NCBI GenBank assembly: GCA_051649245.1 | Contig: JBOFGS010000012.1 | Coordinates: forward strand, 124,001-188,000 | DNA length: 64,000 bases | Direction: 5' to 3' | Source of the DNA: Brevinema_A sp051649245 | GTDB taxonomy: Bacteria; Spirochaetota; Brevinematia; Brevinematales; Brevinemataceae | In this document: one piece after another, positions 18,354-27,800 of the stretch | Layout of the letters: every line of letters begins with the position of its first letter | How positions within the stretch are numbered: the stretch's first letter is position 1 | The notes under the pieces: model-generated | Database searches by the model: none | What the model saw: only the letters and a program-made list of their open reading frames with translations | Told to the model about the DNA's origin: nothing | Made by a program: the position numbers and the translations under genes

Positions 18354-19253
18354 TTATGTTGATAAAATATTTTTATTTTTCGTCAGATCTTTCGTTAGTT
18401 GTTCGATATATTTTTTGAAATTATCATCGTTGAGTAAGTTTAATAAATCAGTGATTGTCTGACCATTATTGTTTTTTAATGCAGGATTGGCTTTTTTTTG
18501 TAATAATTTCTTCACAAGAGGACGATTTTTCTTTAGGACAGCCAAATGAAGCAATGTGTTACCATCTTTATCCTTAATGATATTGATATTTGTTACTCGA
18601 TCAATGAAAAGATTTACCTGATCCCATTGTTCTGTGTGAATCATTTGAATAATAGGATGTGCAGATACTTCTAATACTTTTAAATTTGTATCTCGTTGAT
18701 CGTATACTGTTAGAAGTTTTGCGGTGATAAATTTTGATTCGGGAATTGCATTAACGGTTGAAGTATTTAAGTAAATGCTATTTTCTGGTTTTCCTTTAGC
18801 GAGAGCGTATTGCAAGGGGGTTTGTTTGTGAATATTTTGAAGATCAATTCTTGCACCTCCTCTAAGCAATAAACCTATCATTTCTGGATTTATCAATGCA
18901 GCCATATGTAGAGGTGTGTTTCCATTATGATCTGCAATATTTATGTTGGCACCATATTCTATAAGATGAAGAACCAAATCATAATTTGTTTTACTGACAG
19001 CCCAATGCAATGGGGTGCTACTAAATTTATTGAGAGCATTAATATCAATACCTTTTTGAATCAATAAATCAGCAGTTTCAACATCAGAAATAAGATGCAA
19101 CAAAGACATTCCATTATGGTCTTTGACATGCACATTTGCATTTTGAGAAATCATTATTTTAATAGCTTTAAGATCGTTGCGACCTGCTGCCTCAATCAGT
19201 GATTGTCCAAATCCCATCACAGGAAATAAAAATAACAACAGTATTTTTTTCAC
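18354..19253 (-). CDS. Secreted ankyrin-repeat protein
   Basis: A 299-residue protein with a signal peptide (KKILLLFLFPVMGFGQS, cleavage probably near residue 17) and ankyrin repeats from about residue 25 to 280. They carry the standard core (for example HNGMSLLHLISD, FSSTPLHWAVSK, HNGNTPLHMAAL, KDGNTLLHLAVL, NNGQTITDLL). A non-repeat insert lies around 165-215. Ankyrin repeats bind other proteins, and the partner is unknown. Export places it in the periplasm or beyond. It follows the next ankyrin gene upstream by 9 bases, so the two form one transcript. Confidence 0.88.
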   Translation of the reverse strand: MKKILLLFLFPVMGFGQSLIEAAGRNDLKAIKIMISQNANVHVKDHNGMSLLHLISDVETADLLIQKGIDINALNKFSSTPLHWAVSKTNYDLVLHLIEYGANINIADHNGNTPLHMAALINPEMIGLLLRGGARIDLQNIHKQTPLQYALAKGKPENSIYLNTSTVNAIPESKFITAKLLTVYDQRDTNLKVLEVSAHPIIQMIHTEQWDQVNLFIDRVTNINIIKDKDGNTLLHLAVLKKNRPLVKKLLQKKANPALKNNNGQTITDLLNLLNDDNFKKYIEQLTKDLTKNKNILST

Positions 19254-19262
19254 TCTGATCCT

Positions 19263-20558
19263 CTATACAGTACTTTCTTCATCTATGTATTCATCTACTT
19301 CTTCTATCACTTCTATTTCTTCTGTAGTAGTTTGTTCATTAATTTTTAAGGCAGGAATAGAAGATGGCTTTGCTCCAAGGCGTGTTAATAAAGCAATCAT
19401 TTCTTGATCTTTATTATCTACAGCAAGACTCTGTGCAGTGTGTTGATCAACAGATTCAATATTGTAATCAATGCCCAAGCGAATCAAAAATTCAGCAGTT
19501 GATTTATAACCATTTTGTACCGTAAATAATAATGCTGTCCAATTATCACTATCAGTTGCGTTGATGTCAGCTTCATAATCTAACAATACCTTAACAGCAT
19601 CATTATACCCAAGCTGTGCAGCTGCCATAAGAGGTGTCCAATTTGATACAGTCGATTGCCGTGTTTCTCCGTTGACGGTACGTTCTACATTTGCCATCGC
19701 GCCTGCATTGACATTAGCTCCCATTTGAGCAAGATAGGCGATCATATTTGTATCATTATTTAATGTTGCAAAGATAATAGGTGTGGTGAATTGATTATTT
19801 CTGCTATTTACATCAAGACCCACCTCTTCAACCAAATATTGAACTGTTCCAAAATTTTTATTTTCAACAGCAAAACGAAGCATGGTATCACCATTATTAT
19901 TTTTAAGAAATGGATCAAGACCGTCTTCCATCAATTCTTTTATCTTCTCAATGTTACCTATAGCAGCAGCTCTATGCAATTGATTATTACCGTTTTTATT
20001 CCATTGATAGAGCTTACTAACTTCCTTAGGTGTTTTAGAAGCAAAAATACTATATGATTTTTTGGGATAAGTATGATCGATGTAATAATTATTAGTATAA
20101 AAATACGAATTAGTAATAAAATTGGAAATAATTTTAGTTACATTATTTCCTCTCGATGTTATTACTTTGCCTGTATAAGGGATAATTTGCTGAATATAAA
20201 CGTTTGTAGAATTAAACACACGAGGCACAGGCAGATCTGTTGGTGTTTCATAAGCACCATATCGTTTGAGAAGAGGCACAATAGACGGAGGTGCAAATCG
20301 CAATGGAGAGCTTCCGGATCTTGTTAATATATTTGGATTAGCTCCATAATCAAGAAGAGTTTTTGCTATGTCATAAAACCCATTCCATGATGCTACATGT
20401 AACGCCGTAAATCCTAAACTGTCAGTTTCGTTAACATTTATTCCTTGTTGTAATGCTTGTTTGATAGCTGGTAGATTGTTGTTTTCCGTTAATTGAATTA
20501 AGATACTACCAAAGATAATATTTGGAAGAAAAATGATAATATAGATTAATTTTTTCAT
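19263..20558 (-). CDS. Secreted ankyrin-repeat protein
   Basis: A 431-residue protein with a signal peptide (KKLIYIIIFLPNIIFGS). Two ankyrin repeats follow (about 25-95). A linker of about 80 residues (about 105-185) is rich in Asn, Thr and Tyr. Then come six or so repeats (about 185-400), including KNGNNQLHRAAAIGN, SNWTPLMAAAQLGYN and SDNWTALLFTVQNGY. The C-terminal tail is very acidic (EEIEVIEEVDEYIDEEST). Splitting the repeats with a linker is unusual. It is the first gene of a two-gene unit with the ankyrin gene downstream. Confidence 0.88.
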   Translation of the reverse strand: MKKLIYIIIFLPNIIFGSILIQLTENNNLPAIKQALQQGINVNETDSLGFTALHVASWNGFYDIAKTLLDYGANPNILTRSGSSPLRFAPPSIVPLLKRYGAYETPTDLPVPRVFNSTNVYIQQIIPYTGKVITSRGNNVTKIISNFITNSYFYTNNYYIDHTYPKKSYSIFASKTPKEVSKLYQWNKNGNNQLHRAAAIGNIEKIKELMEDGLDPFLKNNNGDTMLRFAVENKNFGTVQYLVEEVGLDVNSRNNQFTTPIIFATLNNDTNMIAYLAQMGANVNAGAMANVERTVNGETRQSTVSNWTPLMAAAQLGYNDAVKVLLDYEADINATDSDNWTALLFTVQNGYKSTAEFLIRLGIDYNIESVDQHTAQSLAVDNKDQEMIALLTRLGAKPSSIPALKINEQTTTEEIEVIEEVDEYIDEESTV

Positions 20559-20634
20559 AAATACCTAATTTATATGATCTTATTTTATTTATAATATCGG
20601 AATTCTATGGTTTCATATTAGACTAATTCAAAAT

Positions 20635-20664
20635 AAAAAAGCAAGAGATTTCTCTTGCTTTTTT
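20635..20664 (-). terminator. Terminator of the secreted coiled-coil gene
   Basis: AAAAAAGCAAGAGA and TCTCTTGCTTTTTT are separated by two bases, a nearly uninterrupted palindrome ending in a T-tract on the minus strand, 21 bases past the stop at 20686. Confidence 0.85.
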
Positions 20665-20685
20665 ATCTAGGAGTTAGTATTGGTA

Positions 20686-21312
20686 TTATTGAATATTCGT
20701 AGAAAATGTTGTCGTAGAAAATTTATCTGCTGCGGCTTGAAAAAGATCAAAAATTTCATCTTCTGTTAATCGGACTGATTTGATTAGCCAATTATTCACA
20801 ATACGAGATATTTTTTTACGGAGTGTTTTTTGTAAGCTAGTGATTGCAATTTGTTCAGCACTTTTTGTATTGATGATTTGTTGTTCCATTTGTTTCACAA
20901 TACTAATATTTTTTTGAAGTTCGTCAACATAAGCTTGATCATCACGTTTTTGAGTAACCAATTCGGAAAGATCTAATTTAGCCATATCTCTTTTATAGTA
21001 GGCTTGATCAAGTGCTGGACGAAATTTAAGCAATGTTCTTGCTTTGTCAAAATTATATGCAACGACAGCATCTTTAATTTTGATTTGATCTTCAGAAGAT
21101 AACTGTTCTAAAATAGATTGAGCAGATTCATTATAGCATACAGGTTCTTCATCGGTTATATAGATCTCACTCTCTTCAATTAATTCAGCATCGTTAGTGG
21201 TGTCATTATTGGTTAACGATAGAAATTCACTGTAAGATATGGAGTCTGTTTGAGAAAAAGCGAAAGATGTTATAAATACTATAAGTAATGTGTTTGATAA
21301 TATTTTTTTCAT
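20686..21312 (-). CDS. Secreted coiled-coil protein of unknown function
   Basis: A 208-residue protein with a signal peptide (KKILSNTLLIVFITSFAFSQ). An acidic, Ser/Asn-rich stretch follows (about 20-60), and a largely helical part (65-195) has heptad-like spacing around VTQKRDDQAYVDELQKN. It contains a single cysteine (in EEPVCYNES). I know no family for it. It has its own terminator and lies between two ankyrin gene pairs, so it may belong to the same envelope system, which is inference. Confidence 0.72.
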   Translation of the reverse strand: MKKILSNTLLIVFITSFAFSQTDSISYSEFLSLTNNDTTNDAELIEESEIYITDEEPVCYNESAQSILEQLSSEDQIKIKDAVVAYNFDKARTLLKFRPALDQAYYKRDMAKLDLSELVTQKRDDQAYVDELQKNISIVKQMEQQIINTKSAEQIAITSLQKTLRKKISRIVNNWLIKSVRLTEDEIFDLFQAAADKFSTTTFSTNIQ

Positions 21313-21711
21313 AAAAAAACCCTAATGATATGTTTATATTTTTGACTTAAAAATCTAATATATATATTTATAATCGGATTGTTTATAAATATATTTATAA
21401 TTTATTTTTATTTCTCTTTAAAATTCTCTTATCTTTTTGGTAAATCATCGATAAATAATGTGGGATTTTTTGAATTTTTTGAATATTCAAGTATATGTGA
21501 TGATATAAGCAATAGCTAATTTTATTGTTGAGATCTGATCCTATCATTTCTAAACTGTGACAAAGGCTTAGGTAGTATGTTTTTTTGCTCGGCATAAACA
21601 ACATATTAGAGTTTTATACAAAAAATATCACTGATTTTGTATGATTTTATTTTACATCATCTTAAATCTTTTTATGTCATAAAAATGTGTTTTTGAATAT
21701 ATTTTTAAGAT
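21313..21711. other. AT-rich spacer inside the ankyrin cluster
   Basis: About 400 bases without a convincing gene. A 69-codon reading frame on the minus strand (21395-21604) has no ribosome site and the Lys/Asn/Ile/Tyr composition expected from AT-rich noise. I see no terminator hairpin after the ankyrin gene ending at 21712 and no strong promoter. Confidence 0.5.
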
Positions 21712-22683
21712 TTACAATCCTTTTATTAGAGGATGAACAGGAATGTCCTCATCAAGTAATCCTATGGATTGAAAAATATTGAGGACAAGAAAGCTATTAT
21801 TCATTTTTGCAAGCTGGTAAGCAGACAGGTTCTCATTGTTTCGTGCAAATAGATCAGCTTCATACATTAATAATAAGCGTACTATAGTAGCATGATTGTA
21901 GGCACTTGCAATCATTAAAGTGGTGGTTTGTTCTTTATTTTTAAGATTTGGATCAGCACCATAGTCGAGGAGTAGAGATACGATTTTTTTATGTCCCTCT
22001 ATGGTAGCTCCCATTAACGCTGTCCAGCCGTAATTATCTTGATCATCAATTTTGGCTCCTGCTTGCAAGAGAATTTTTACTATTTTTTCATGACCATATC
22101 CACTTGCAAGCATTAATGCTGTTGCACCAAGATCGTTTTTTTGATTGATATTTTTGACATGATAAAGGAAAGAAAACAATATTTCGTCATAGCCAAGTTC
22201 ACTAGCGAGCATTAGCGGTGTCAAAGAATCAATATTTTTTACATTAATATTAGCTTTATATCGCATCAGCAAGGACAAAGAAAACGGATCATTGTATTTA
22301 ATAGCGTAGAATATAGGTGTATTTTTTGAAAAATCTCTGATGTTTGGATTTGAGCCTTTTTGAAGTAATTGAAGAAGTGTTTCGTAATCTTGAGTTTTGA
22401 TTGCTTCAACGATAGGAGAAATCCCAAATTGATTAAGAATATTGACCTGAATATTTTGGCTTAATAAATAATCAATTAATTCACCATGTTTATTGCGTAT
22501 GGCAATCATCAATGGTGTATCTCCTTGGTCGTTTGTAGAATTGATAAGTTTATTTAAGTTAGGGAGAGATTTTATGGTCTCTAGATCTCCAAGTTCCGAA
22601 TAAATAAAGATTGTCCGAGAAAAAGAGATAGTAGGTATGAGTAAGATCGTACAAAAAATCATTACCAACGGTATTTTTTTCAT
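21712..22683 (-). CDS. Secreted ankyrin-repeat protein
   Basis: A 323-residue protein with a signal peptide (KKIPLVMIFCTILLIPTISFS) and about eight continuous ankyrin repeats from residue 30 to 305. Examples are DQGDTPLMIAIRNKH, LGATALMLASGYGHEKIV, NYGWTALMGATIEGHKKIV and KEQTTTLMIASAYNHATIV. Nearly the whole mature protein is repeat, so it probably acts as a binding scaffold in the periplasm. It is 41 bases downstream of the ankyrin gene at 22725-23636, likely on the same transcript. Confidence 0.88.
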   Translation of the reverse strand: MKKIPLVMIFCTILLIPTISFSRTIFIYSELGDLETIKSLPNLNKLINSTNDQGDTPLMIAIRNKHGELIDYLLSQNIQVNILNQFGISPIVEAIKTQDYETLLQLLQKGSNPNIRDFSKNTPIFYAIKYNDPFSLSLLMRYKANINVKNIDSLTPLMLASELGYDEILFSFLYHVKNINQKNDLGATALMLASGYGHEKIVKILLQAGAKIDDQDNYGWTALMGATIEGHKKIVSLLLDYGADPNLKNKEQTTTLMIASAYNHATIVRLLLMYEADLFARNNENLSAYQLAKMNNSFLVLNIFQSIGLLDEDIPVHPLIKGL

Positions 22684-22724
22684 AATATATTGGCACCTTA
22701 TTATTTCTTAGAAAATTGGATTGA

Positions 22725-23636
22725 CTATTCCAAAATAGAATATTTATTGATTATCTTCTTAATGTATGGATCTGGCTCTATATACAATTCAGACCAATTT
22801 GTTCCACCAATAGTGAGAGCCTGTGTATTTGCATTTAGACTGAGCAGCATATCAAACAATTCATAATTTTTTGTCAGTATCGCAGCCATCAAAGGAGTGA
22901 CTTGAATATTATTTTTTGCATTAATATCTGCTCCTGCCTTAATGAGTGAAAAAGCAATATCTCTATAGTTTAAAATAATCGCAATCATTAATAGAGATGT
23001 TTGTGATTTGGGTAATACTTCATTTGGATTCATTTGTTTTTCAAGTAATTGATCAACGATATTTTTATATCCAAATTTTGTTGCTACAAGTAGTAATGAT
23101 TGATTGTTTGGATAAGGTGTATTAATATCAGCAAAGTTATTTAATAACAATCTCACAATGTCATCATGACCATTTTGAACCGCAAAATGGAGTGCTGTTA
23201 ATTCTTCTTTATTTTCAATATTAATAATCGCTTTCTTTTTAATAAGCCATTCAACAAAAGCAGTATATCCTATCTCACTTGCTAAAATAAGAGGAGTGTT
23301 TCCAAAAGTATCTCTTGTATTAATACTAGCACCATGTTCAAGTAATAATTCCGCAATATCAAGATATTGATTCTTTACGTACATTAATGGTGTTTTGTAA
23401 TGAGAGTCTCTGGTATTGGGATTGACACCATCTGAAAGTAATTGTTGGATGAGATTTATGTCACCGTTTTTTACTGCATCAAATAATTTTTTTGAGATAT
23501 CATCTATATAAGTGACATTGGTACAGCTATACCGGACAGTATATTTAACGAAAGTTTCGTTATCTATAGGAGAAACTGAAGCAATTAATATTGATTGGAA
23601 ATATCCTATCAATATTAATGTTATCACAATACGCAT
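22725..23636 (-). CDS. Exported ankyrin-repeat protein
   Basis: A 303-residue protein with a hydrophobic N-terminus that reads as a signal peptide (MRIVITLILIGYFQSILIASVS) and about seven ankyrin repeats from residue 45 to 290. These include RDSHYKTPLMYVKN, TFGNTPLILASEIGY, KEELTALHFAVQNGHDDIV and NIQVTPLMAAILTKNYELF. A ribosome site AGAAGG precedes the ATG. It is the first gene of a pair with 21712-22683, and a possible leader transcript with a terminator hairpin lies upstream at 23794-23969. Confidence 0.87.
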   Translation of the reverse strand: MRIVITLILIGYFQSILIASVSPIDNETFVKYTVRYSCTNVTYIDDISKKLFDAVKNGDINLIQQLLSDGVNPNTRDSHYKTPLMYVKNQYLDIAELLLEHGASINTRDTFGNTPLILASEIGYTAFVEWLIKKKAIINIENKEELTALHFAVQNGHDDIVRLLLNNFADINTPYPNNQSLLLVATKFGYKNIVDQLLEKQMNPNEVLPKSQTSLLMIAIILNYRDIAFSLIKAGADINAKNNIQVTPLMAAILTKNYELFDMLLSLNANTQALTIGGTNWSELYIEPDPYIKKIINKYSILE

Positions 23637-23793
23637 TAATTACCTTCTATAACATTAATAAGATTTAAATATAAAAAATAGATATGATGTTTATCAGATC
23701 AAAAAATGTCTGATGTCTTTCTATTTAGTATTTGTTATATTATTATCGACTGATAGGATCATCTAATTAAGATTAACGTTGATTTTTTGCTTA

Positions 23794-23934
23794 ATCAAAA
23801 ACACCTACTATCCTTAGTAGGTGTTTGAATAACCCCCTATAGGAGTCTACTTTTAGGTCTTTTTATCATACAAGTGTATATATTATCTACATATCAACTT
23901 TTTGGATTTAGTCTTTTTGAAAAATCTTTCTATA
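23794..23934 (-). ncRNA. Possible small RNA or attenuated leader
   Basis: A transcript starting near 23934, from the promoter at 23941-23969, would run about 140 bases to the strong hairpin at 23799-23826. A second short hairpin, CTCC-TATA-GGGG, lies just before it (about 23833-23846). No reading frame of note is present. It could be an independent small RNA or the leader of the ankyrin gene at 23636 with a terminator that regulates read-through. It matches no RNA family I know. Confidence 0.4.
23799..23826 (-). terminator. Strong hairpin terminator in the spacer
   Basis: AAACACCTACTA and TAGTAGGTGTTT form a perfect 12-pair stem around a 4-base loop. On the minus strand five T bases close it, then GATTAAGC. 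No protein gene ends here on either strand. Confidence 0.7.
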
Positions 23935-23940
23935 TAATTT

Positions 23941-23969
23941 ATTATATATTATTCCAATGATATTGTAAA
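23941..23969 (-). promoter_or_regulatory. Promoter for the minus-strand spacer RNA or leader
   Basis: Minus strand TTTACA (23964-23969), 17 bases, perfect TATAAT (23941-23946). It is about 305 bases upstream of the ankyrin gene start at 23636, with a terminator in between. Confidence 0.6.
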
Positions 23970-24113
23970 GATTTTGCTTGTTATTTATATAATATCACTA
24001 CTTGCTATTTTATTTCGTTTTATTAATACCATAAAATTAAGCCTATGATTTGAGTAGAGGTATTTATCTTATCTTTGTTTAAAGATATTATTTGATCTGT
24101 TATTTTATTTTTC

Positions 24114-24142
24114 TTGACATGTAATTTCATTTCTGTTATTAT
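24114..24142 (+). promoter_or_regulatory. Plus-strand promoter in the spacer
   Basis: A perfect TTGACA (24114-24119) and TATTAT (24137-24142), 17 bases apart. A second possible -10, TATAAT, overlaps at 24140-24145. No protein gene begins nearby. Confidence 0.55.
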
Positions 24143-24149
24143 AATTATG

Positions 24150-24239
24150 GTTAAATCTTAGTAAATTAAAAATAGTTTGTTTTCTATCTTATGCTTTTAA
24201 AATAAATGATACAGAATTATCAACGAATAATTCTTTTTT
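24150..24239 (+). ncRNA. Possible small RNA of about 90 bases
   Basis: This is the span from the expected start of the promoter at 24114-24142 to a hairpin with a T-tract. It has no reading frame. The hairpin is AT-rich and the promoter is the main evidence, so this is a tentative call. Confidence 0.25.
24214..24239 (+). terminator. Weak terminator-like hairpin
   Basis: GAATTAT and ATAATTC pair around CAACGA and are followed by six T bases. The stem has only one G-C pair, so it is weak. Confidence 0.3.
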
Positions 24240-24521
24240 ATTTTAAAAGTACATTTTTTCACTTGTTTTTGTACCGATTATTTAGTAAATTTGTATTAAT
24301 TGCTCATAGCAGTTTGTATATTTTGACGAATGATCGGTATTAGATAGAAATATTTAAAGACTGTCTTGTTAAGATTTAACCAATACAGCTGTTATGGGCT
24401 TTATTATTTATTATCTACAAAAAGATTCTCAATGGTGTGATACTTGTAGGATGTAAATTATCGAATTTTTCTATATATACTTATATACTTTTTGTACAAA
24501 AGTGATTTGGAATTTAAAACA

Positions 24522-24560
24522 AAAAAATCAAGTGTAGATTTTATCTACACTTGATTTTTT
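24522..24560 (-). terminator. Terminator of tRNA-Thr
   Basis: AAAAAATCAAGTGTAGAT and its exact complement form an 18-pair stem with a 3-base loop, 20 bases past the tRNA-Thr 3' end on the minus strand, closed by a T-tract. Confidence 0.88.
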
Positions 24561-24579
24561 AAAAAGAACCTAAGTTCCT

Positions 24580-24652
24580 AGCCCCCTGTGGGAATTGAAC
24601 CCACGACCCTCTGATTACAAATCAGATGCTCTACCATCTGAGCTAAAGAGGC
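24580..24652 (-). tRNA. tRNA-Thr (anticodon TGT)
   Basis: A 73-base cloverleaf. The acceptor stem GCCTCTT/AGGGGGC includes two G-T pairs. The anticodon loop TTTGTAA gives TGT, and the T-arm is GTGGG-TTCAATT-CCCAC. The discriminator is T and CCA is not encoded. Confidence 0.95.
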
Positions 24653-24674
24653 AAATGTGAAACTTATTTTATGT

Positions 24675-24703
24675 ATTATAACATTTTTGTATTCAAATGT
24701 CAA
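24675..24703 (-). promoter_or_regulatory. Promoter for tRNA-Thr
   Basis: Minus strand TTGACA (24698-24703), 17 bases, perfect TATAAT (24675-24680), again preceded by AAGTA. Confidence 0.85.
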
Positions 24704-24763
24704 TACTTTAATTTATTTTTTATCAACATTTTATTGAAAAATAGATAATTGTTCAGTGAAAAA

Positions 24764-24793
24764 TTGTTAATTATCTTGAAATCGTAGTATAAT
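24764..24793 (+). promoter_or_regulatory. Likely promoter for the sbcDC fusion gene
   Basis: TTGTTA (24764-24769), an 18-base spacer and TATAAT (24788-24793), 37 bases before the start codon. The -35 box is imperfect. Confidence 0.5.
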
Positions 24794-24829
24794 TTGATAA
24801 TATCTTATCAATAAATATCAGGATTGTTT

Positions 24830-27800
24830 ATGAAAATATTATGTACTGCGGATTGGCATATTGGCAAAAAATTAGAAGCATTTTCACGTTTGGATGAGCA
24901 AAGAGACATTTTAAATCAAATTTCTACGATTTCTCAATCACATATGGTAGATGTTGTTATTGTGGCAGGAGATTGTTTTGATACTCAGCATCCAAGTCCT
25001 GAGATGACTAAATTATTTGTTAAAACCTTAGCTGATTTATCCAGAAATGGTGAATGTCTTGTATTGGTAATTGCCGGCAATCATGATAATCCTTTGTTTT
25101 TGTCAACATCAGAGGCTTTTGCGTCTCAACTTGGTGTTGTTATTGTAGGATATCCTGACGATATTCCACATCTTGAAGATCAAGATTCTCCTTGGAGTAT
25201 TTTATCGCAAGATAAAGGTATGATTGAAATATTATTCAAGAAAAAGAAGAAAAAAATAAGATTTTTACTGACTCCCTATGCAAACGCACAACGTCTCAAA
25301 AAAGATCTTGGAACTGAGGATACAGATAAAAAGGCATGGGATATTCTTTGTGATCAATGGAGAAAAAATATTTCTCATGAGGATGATGTTACTAATATAC
25401 TGGTAACGCATTATTTTGTACAATCAGAATCATCAGGGGATCTTTATCAGGATTCTCCATTAGAAGAAGATGATACAGAACGATCTATGGTTGGAACAAT
25501 TGGAGCAATGTCTATGGCTACTGTTCCAGAAGGGATTGATTATATGATTTTAGGTCATATTCATCGACCTTATTCGCTTTATTCCTCGAAGGGAATTCAT
25601 GCTATGTACACAGGTAGCCCTTTGCCGTATAGTATTAAAGAAACTTCTTATCAAAAAAGTATTTTATTATTGGATATCTCAAAAAAAAAATCAACAGAAC
25701 GTATCCAACTTTCTGTAAAACGAACTATTAAAGAAATAATATTTAATAATTTTGAAGATATTTTTGAACGTTTGGATATAGAAAAAGAGAACTATGTAAC
25801 ATTGATTTGGACAGGTGATCGTTATTTTACTGCCGAAGAACATGTGAAGTTGAGAGAATCTCATCCTCGTATTCTGAGGATTGAGTCTTGTGCCAAGATC
25901 GAAGAAAATCCCCTCAATCACGATTTGGATCGTATCAAACACCAAGATCCACGGATGTTATTTGAAGAGTATTTTGGATCAAAAAATAAAGGACAACAAC
26001 CACCAGAAGATCTTCTTGAAGTTTTTGACGAGGTATTGTCCGAAGAACACTCACACCATCCTCTGCTTAGAAAGCAAGGTTTTCTACCAAAAAAACTGCT
26101 GATTAAAGGTTTTTACTCTTATAAAAATTTAGTGGAGATTGATTTTTCAGAGTTTAACGGAAAGAACTTTTTTGGAATTTTTGGAGCTGTTGGTAGTGGT
26201 AAATCTGCTATTATTGAAGCAATGATTTTTGTGTTATTTGGTAGGGTAAAGCGATTCGGCTCTATCAAAGCATCATCAGGAAATTTTTCCGTTACTTATG
26301 GGATGATGAATCTTGAATCTACAGAGATGTTGATTGAATTTGTATTTGAAATTATGGGTCAGGATGGGTTAGAAGAGTATCTTTGTCGGATTTCTGGAAA
26401 GCGTGATAAAAAAGATTTTACAAAAATTCTTCCCATAAAACGTGAGTTTTTTATTAATCATCATCAAGAATGGATTTCTTTTGACTATGATTTGAGTACT
26501 GTTGGGGAAGAAATCTTAGGGATTTCATATGATGATTTTTGTAAAACTATCATTTTGCAACAACGTGATTTCGATGGATTTCTGTCTTCAAAACCTGCCG
26601 AAACAGCAGATACGCTTATGCGACTTTTTCAATTGGAACGTTTTGATTTATCATTAAGAGTAGATTTGGTAAGTAAAGGTTTGGCAGCAGAAGTAGATTC
26701 TTTAAAACAGAAAATTGATGAGCTATTATTAATTTCTGAAGAATATGTAGCAGAATTAGAATCTGAACATACACAGTTACAAGAAGAACTGAACGACGAC
26801 AATATATTACTCCAACAAAAACGTACTTATCTTTATCAACTTGAGCAAAAACATGAACAAAAACGTCGTTTTGAAGAGATAAAAAAACATCGGCAGGAAT
26901 TACTTGATCAAAAAGATGAATTTGATAAGGCAAAACAGCGAAATCATATCCAACCAATTATTGATGCTGTCACCAAACTCAAAGAATTAAATCAACAGCA
27001 GTCATTGTTGTTCTCTAAAAAAGAAGATCTTGAAAAATTAATTAATCAGTATGTATTGCAAGAACAAGTAGAAACAACAAAATCAGAAGATCTTTTTCAA
27101 AAAATTGCATCTGTTCAAAAAGATATTCACGATATCGAACAAGAACGAGAGGCTTTGTTAAGCGATACTTTGAATGATAATCATCATAAATTGATGTCTT
27201 TTGACGGATGTATTAAATTTGTGGAAGATAGAGAAGCACGTTTGGTAATTGTTTCAAAAAAAATAGAAGAACACAAGCAAAAATCTGAAAACATATCTGA
27301 ACTTACAAAAAAATTATCATTATTGCAAGATCAAGAAAATGAAATCAGAAAAAACAAAGGAGCTCAGGCGTTGTTGATGTATTTAAAGGATAATGCTCCT
27401 TGCCCTTTGTGTGGCTCTGTGGAACATCCAAATCCTTGCCAGAGTGATGATGATGTCAATTTAGAAGAAATTTTGCAACATATTAGTGTCATTCAAAAAT
27501 CCCTGCAAGAATCAACAACAGCAGCATCACAATATCAAGAATGTCTTTCTGATAAACTGTTGTTAGAACAAGAAATACAAGAAAAATTAGGGGAATTTAC
27601 TGATATTGATTCCTTAAAAAAGGAATATCATTCTATATCAAGATTCCAGCAAGAAAAAGAAAAAAAGATAAAATTATTAAAGAAAAAAATTGATGAACAT
27701 ACATGTTTATTGAAAAACTTAGACTCAGAAAACAATCAATGTGCTAAAAAATTGCAGGAGATTGCAGCTCACTTAATTAAATATCATGAGCAAATCAACA

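Larger units (their letters stand above)
23637..24579. other. Long non-coding spacer with two possible RNA units
   Basis: Over 900 bases with no supportable protein gene. It holds a minus-strand promoter and hairpin (23794-23969), a plus-strand promoter and weaker hairpin (24114-24239), and the tRNA-Thr terminator (24522-24560). I looked for tmRNA, RNase P RNA, 6S and SRP RNA features and saw none. The rest (about 24245-24520) shows nothing I can name. Confidence 0.6.

Noticed and set aside
21395..21604. A 69-codon reading frame on the minus strand inside the ankyrin cluster
   Set aside because: No ribosome site, no promoter, and a Lys/Asn/Ile/Tyr-rich composition expected from AT-rich non-coding DNA.
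23637..24579. tmRNA, RNase P RNA, 6S RNA or SRP RNA in the large spacer
   Set aside because: I looked for the tmRNA tag frame, tRNA-like ends, the RNase P core motifs and the SRP GGAAG/AGCA loop and found none.
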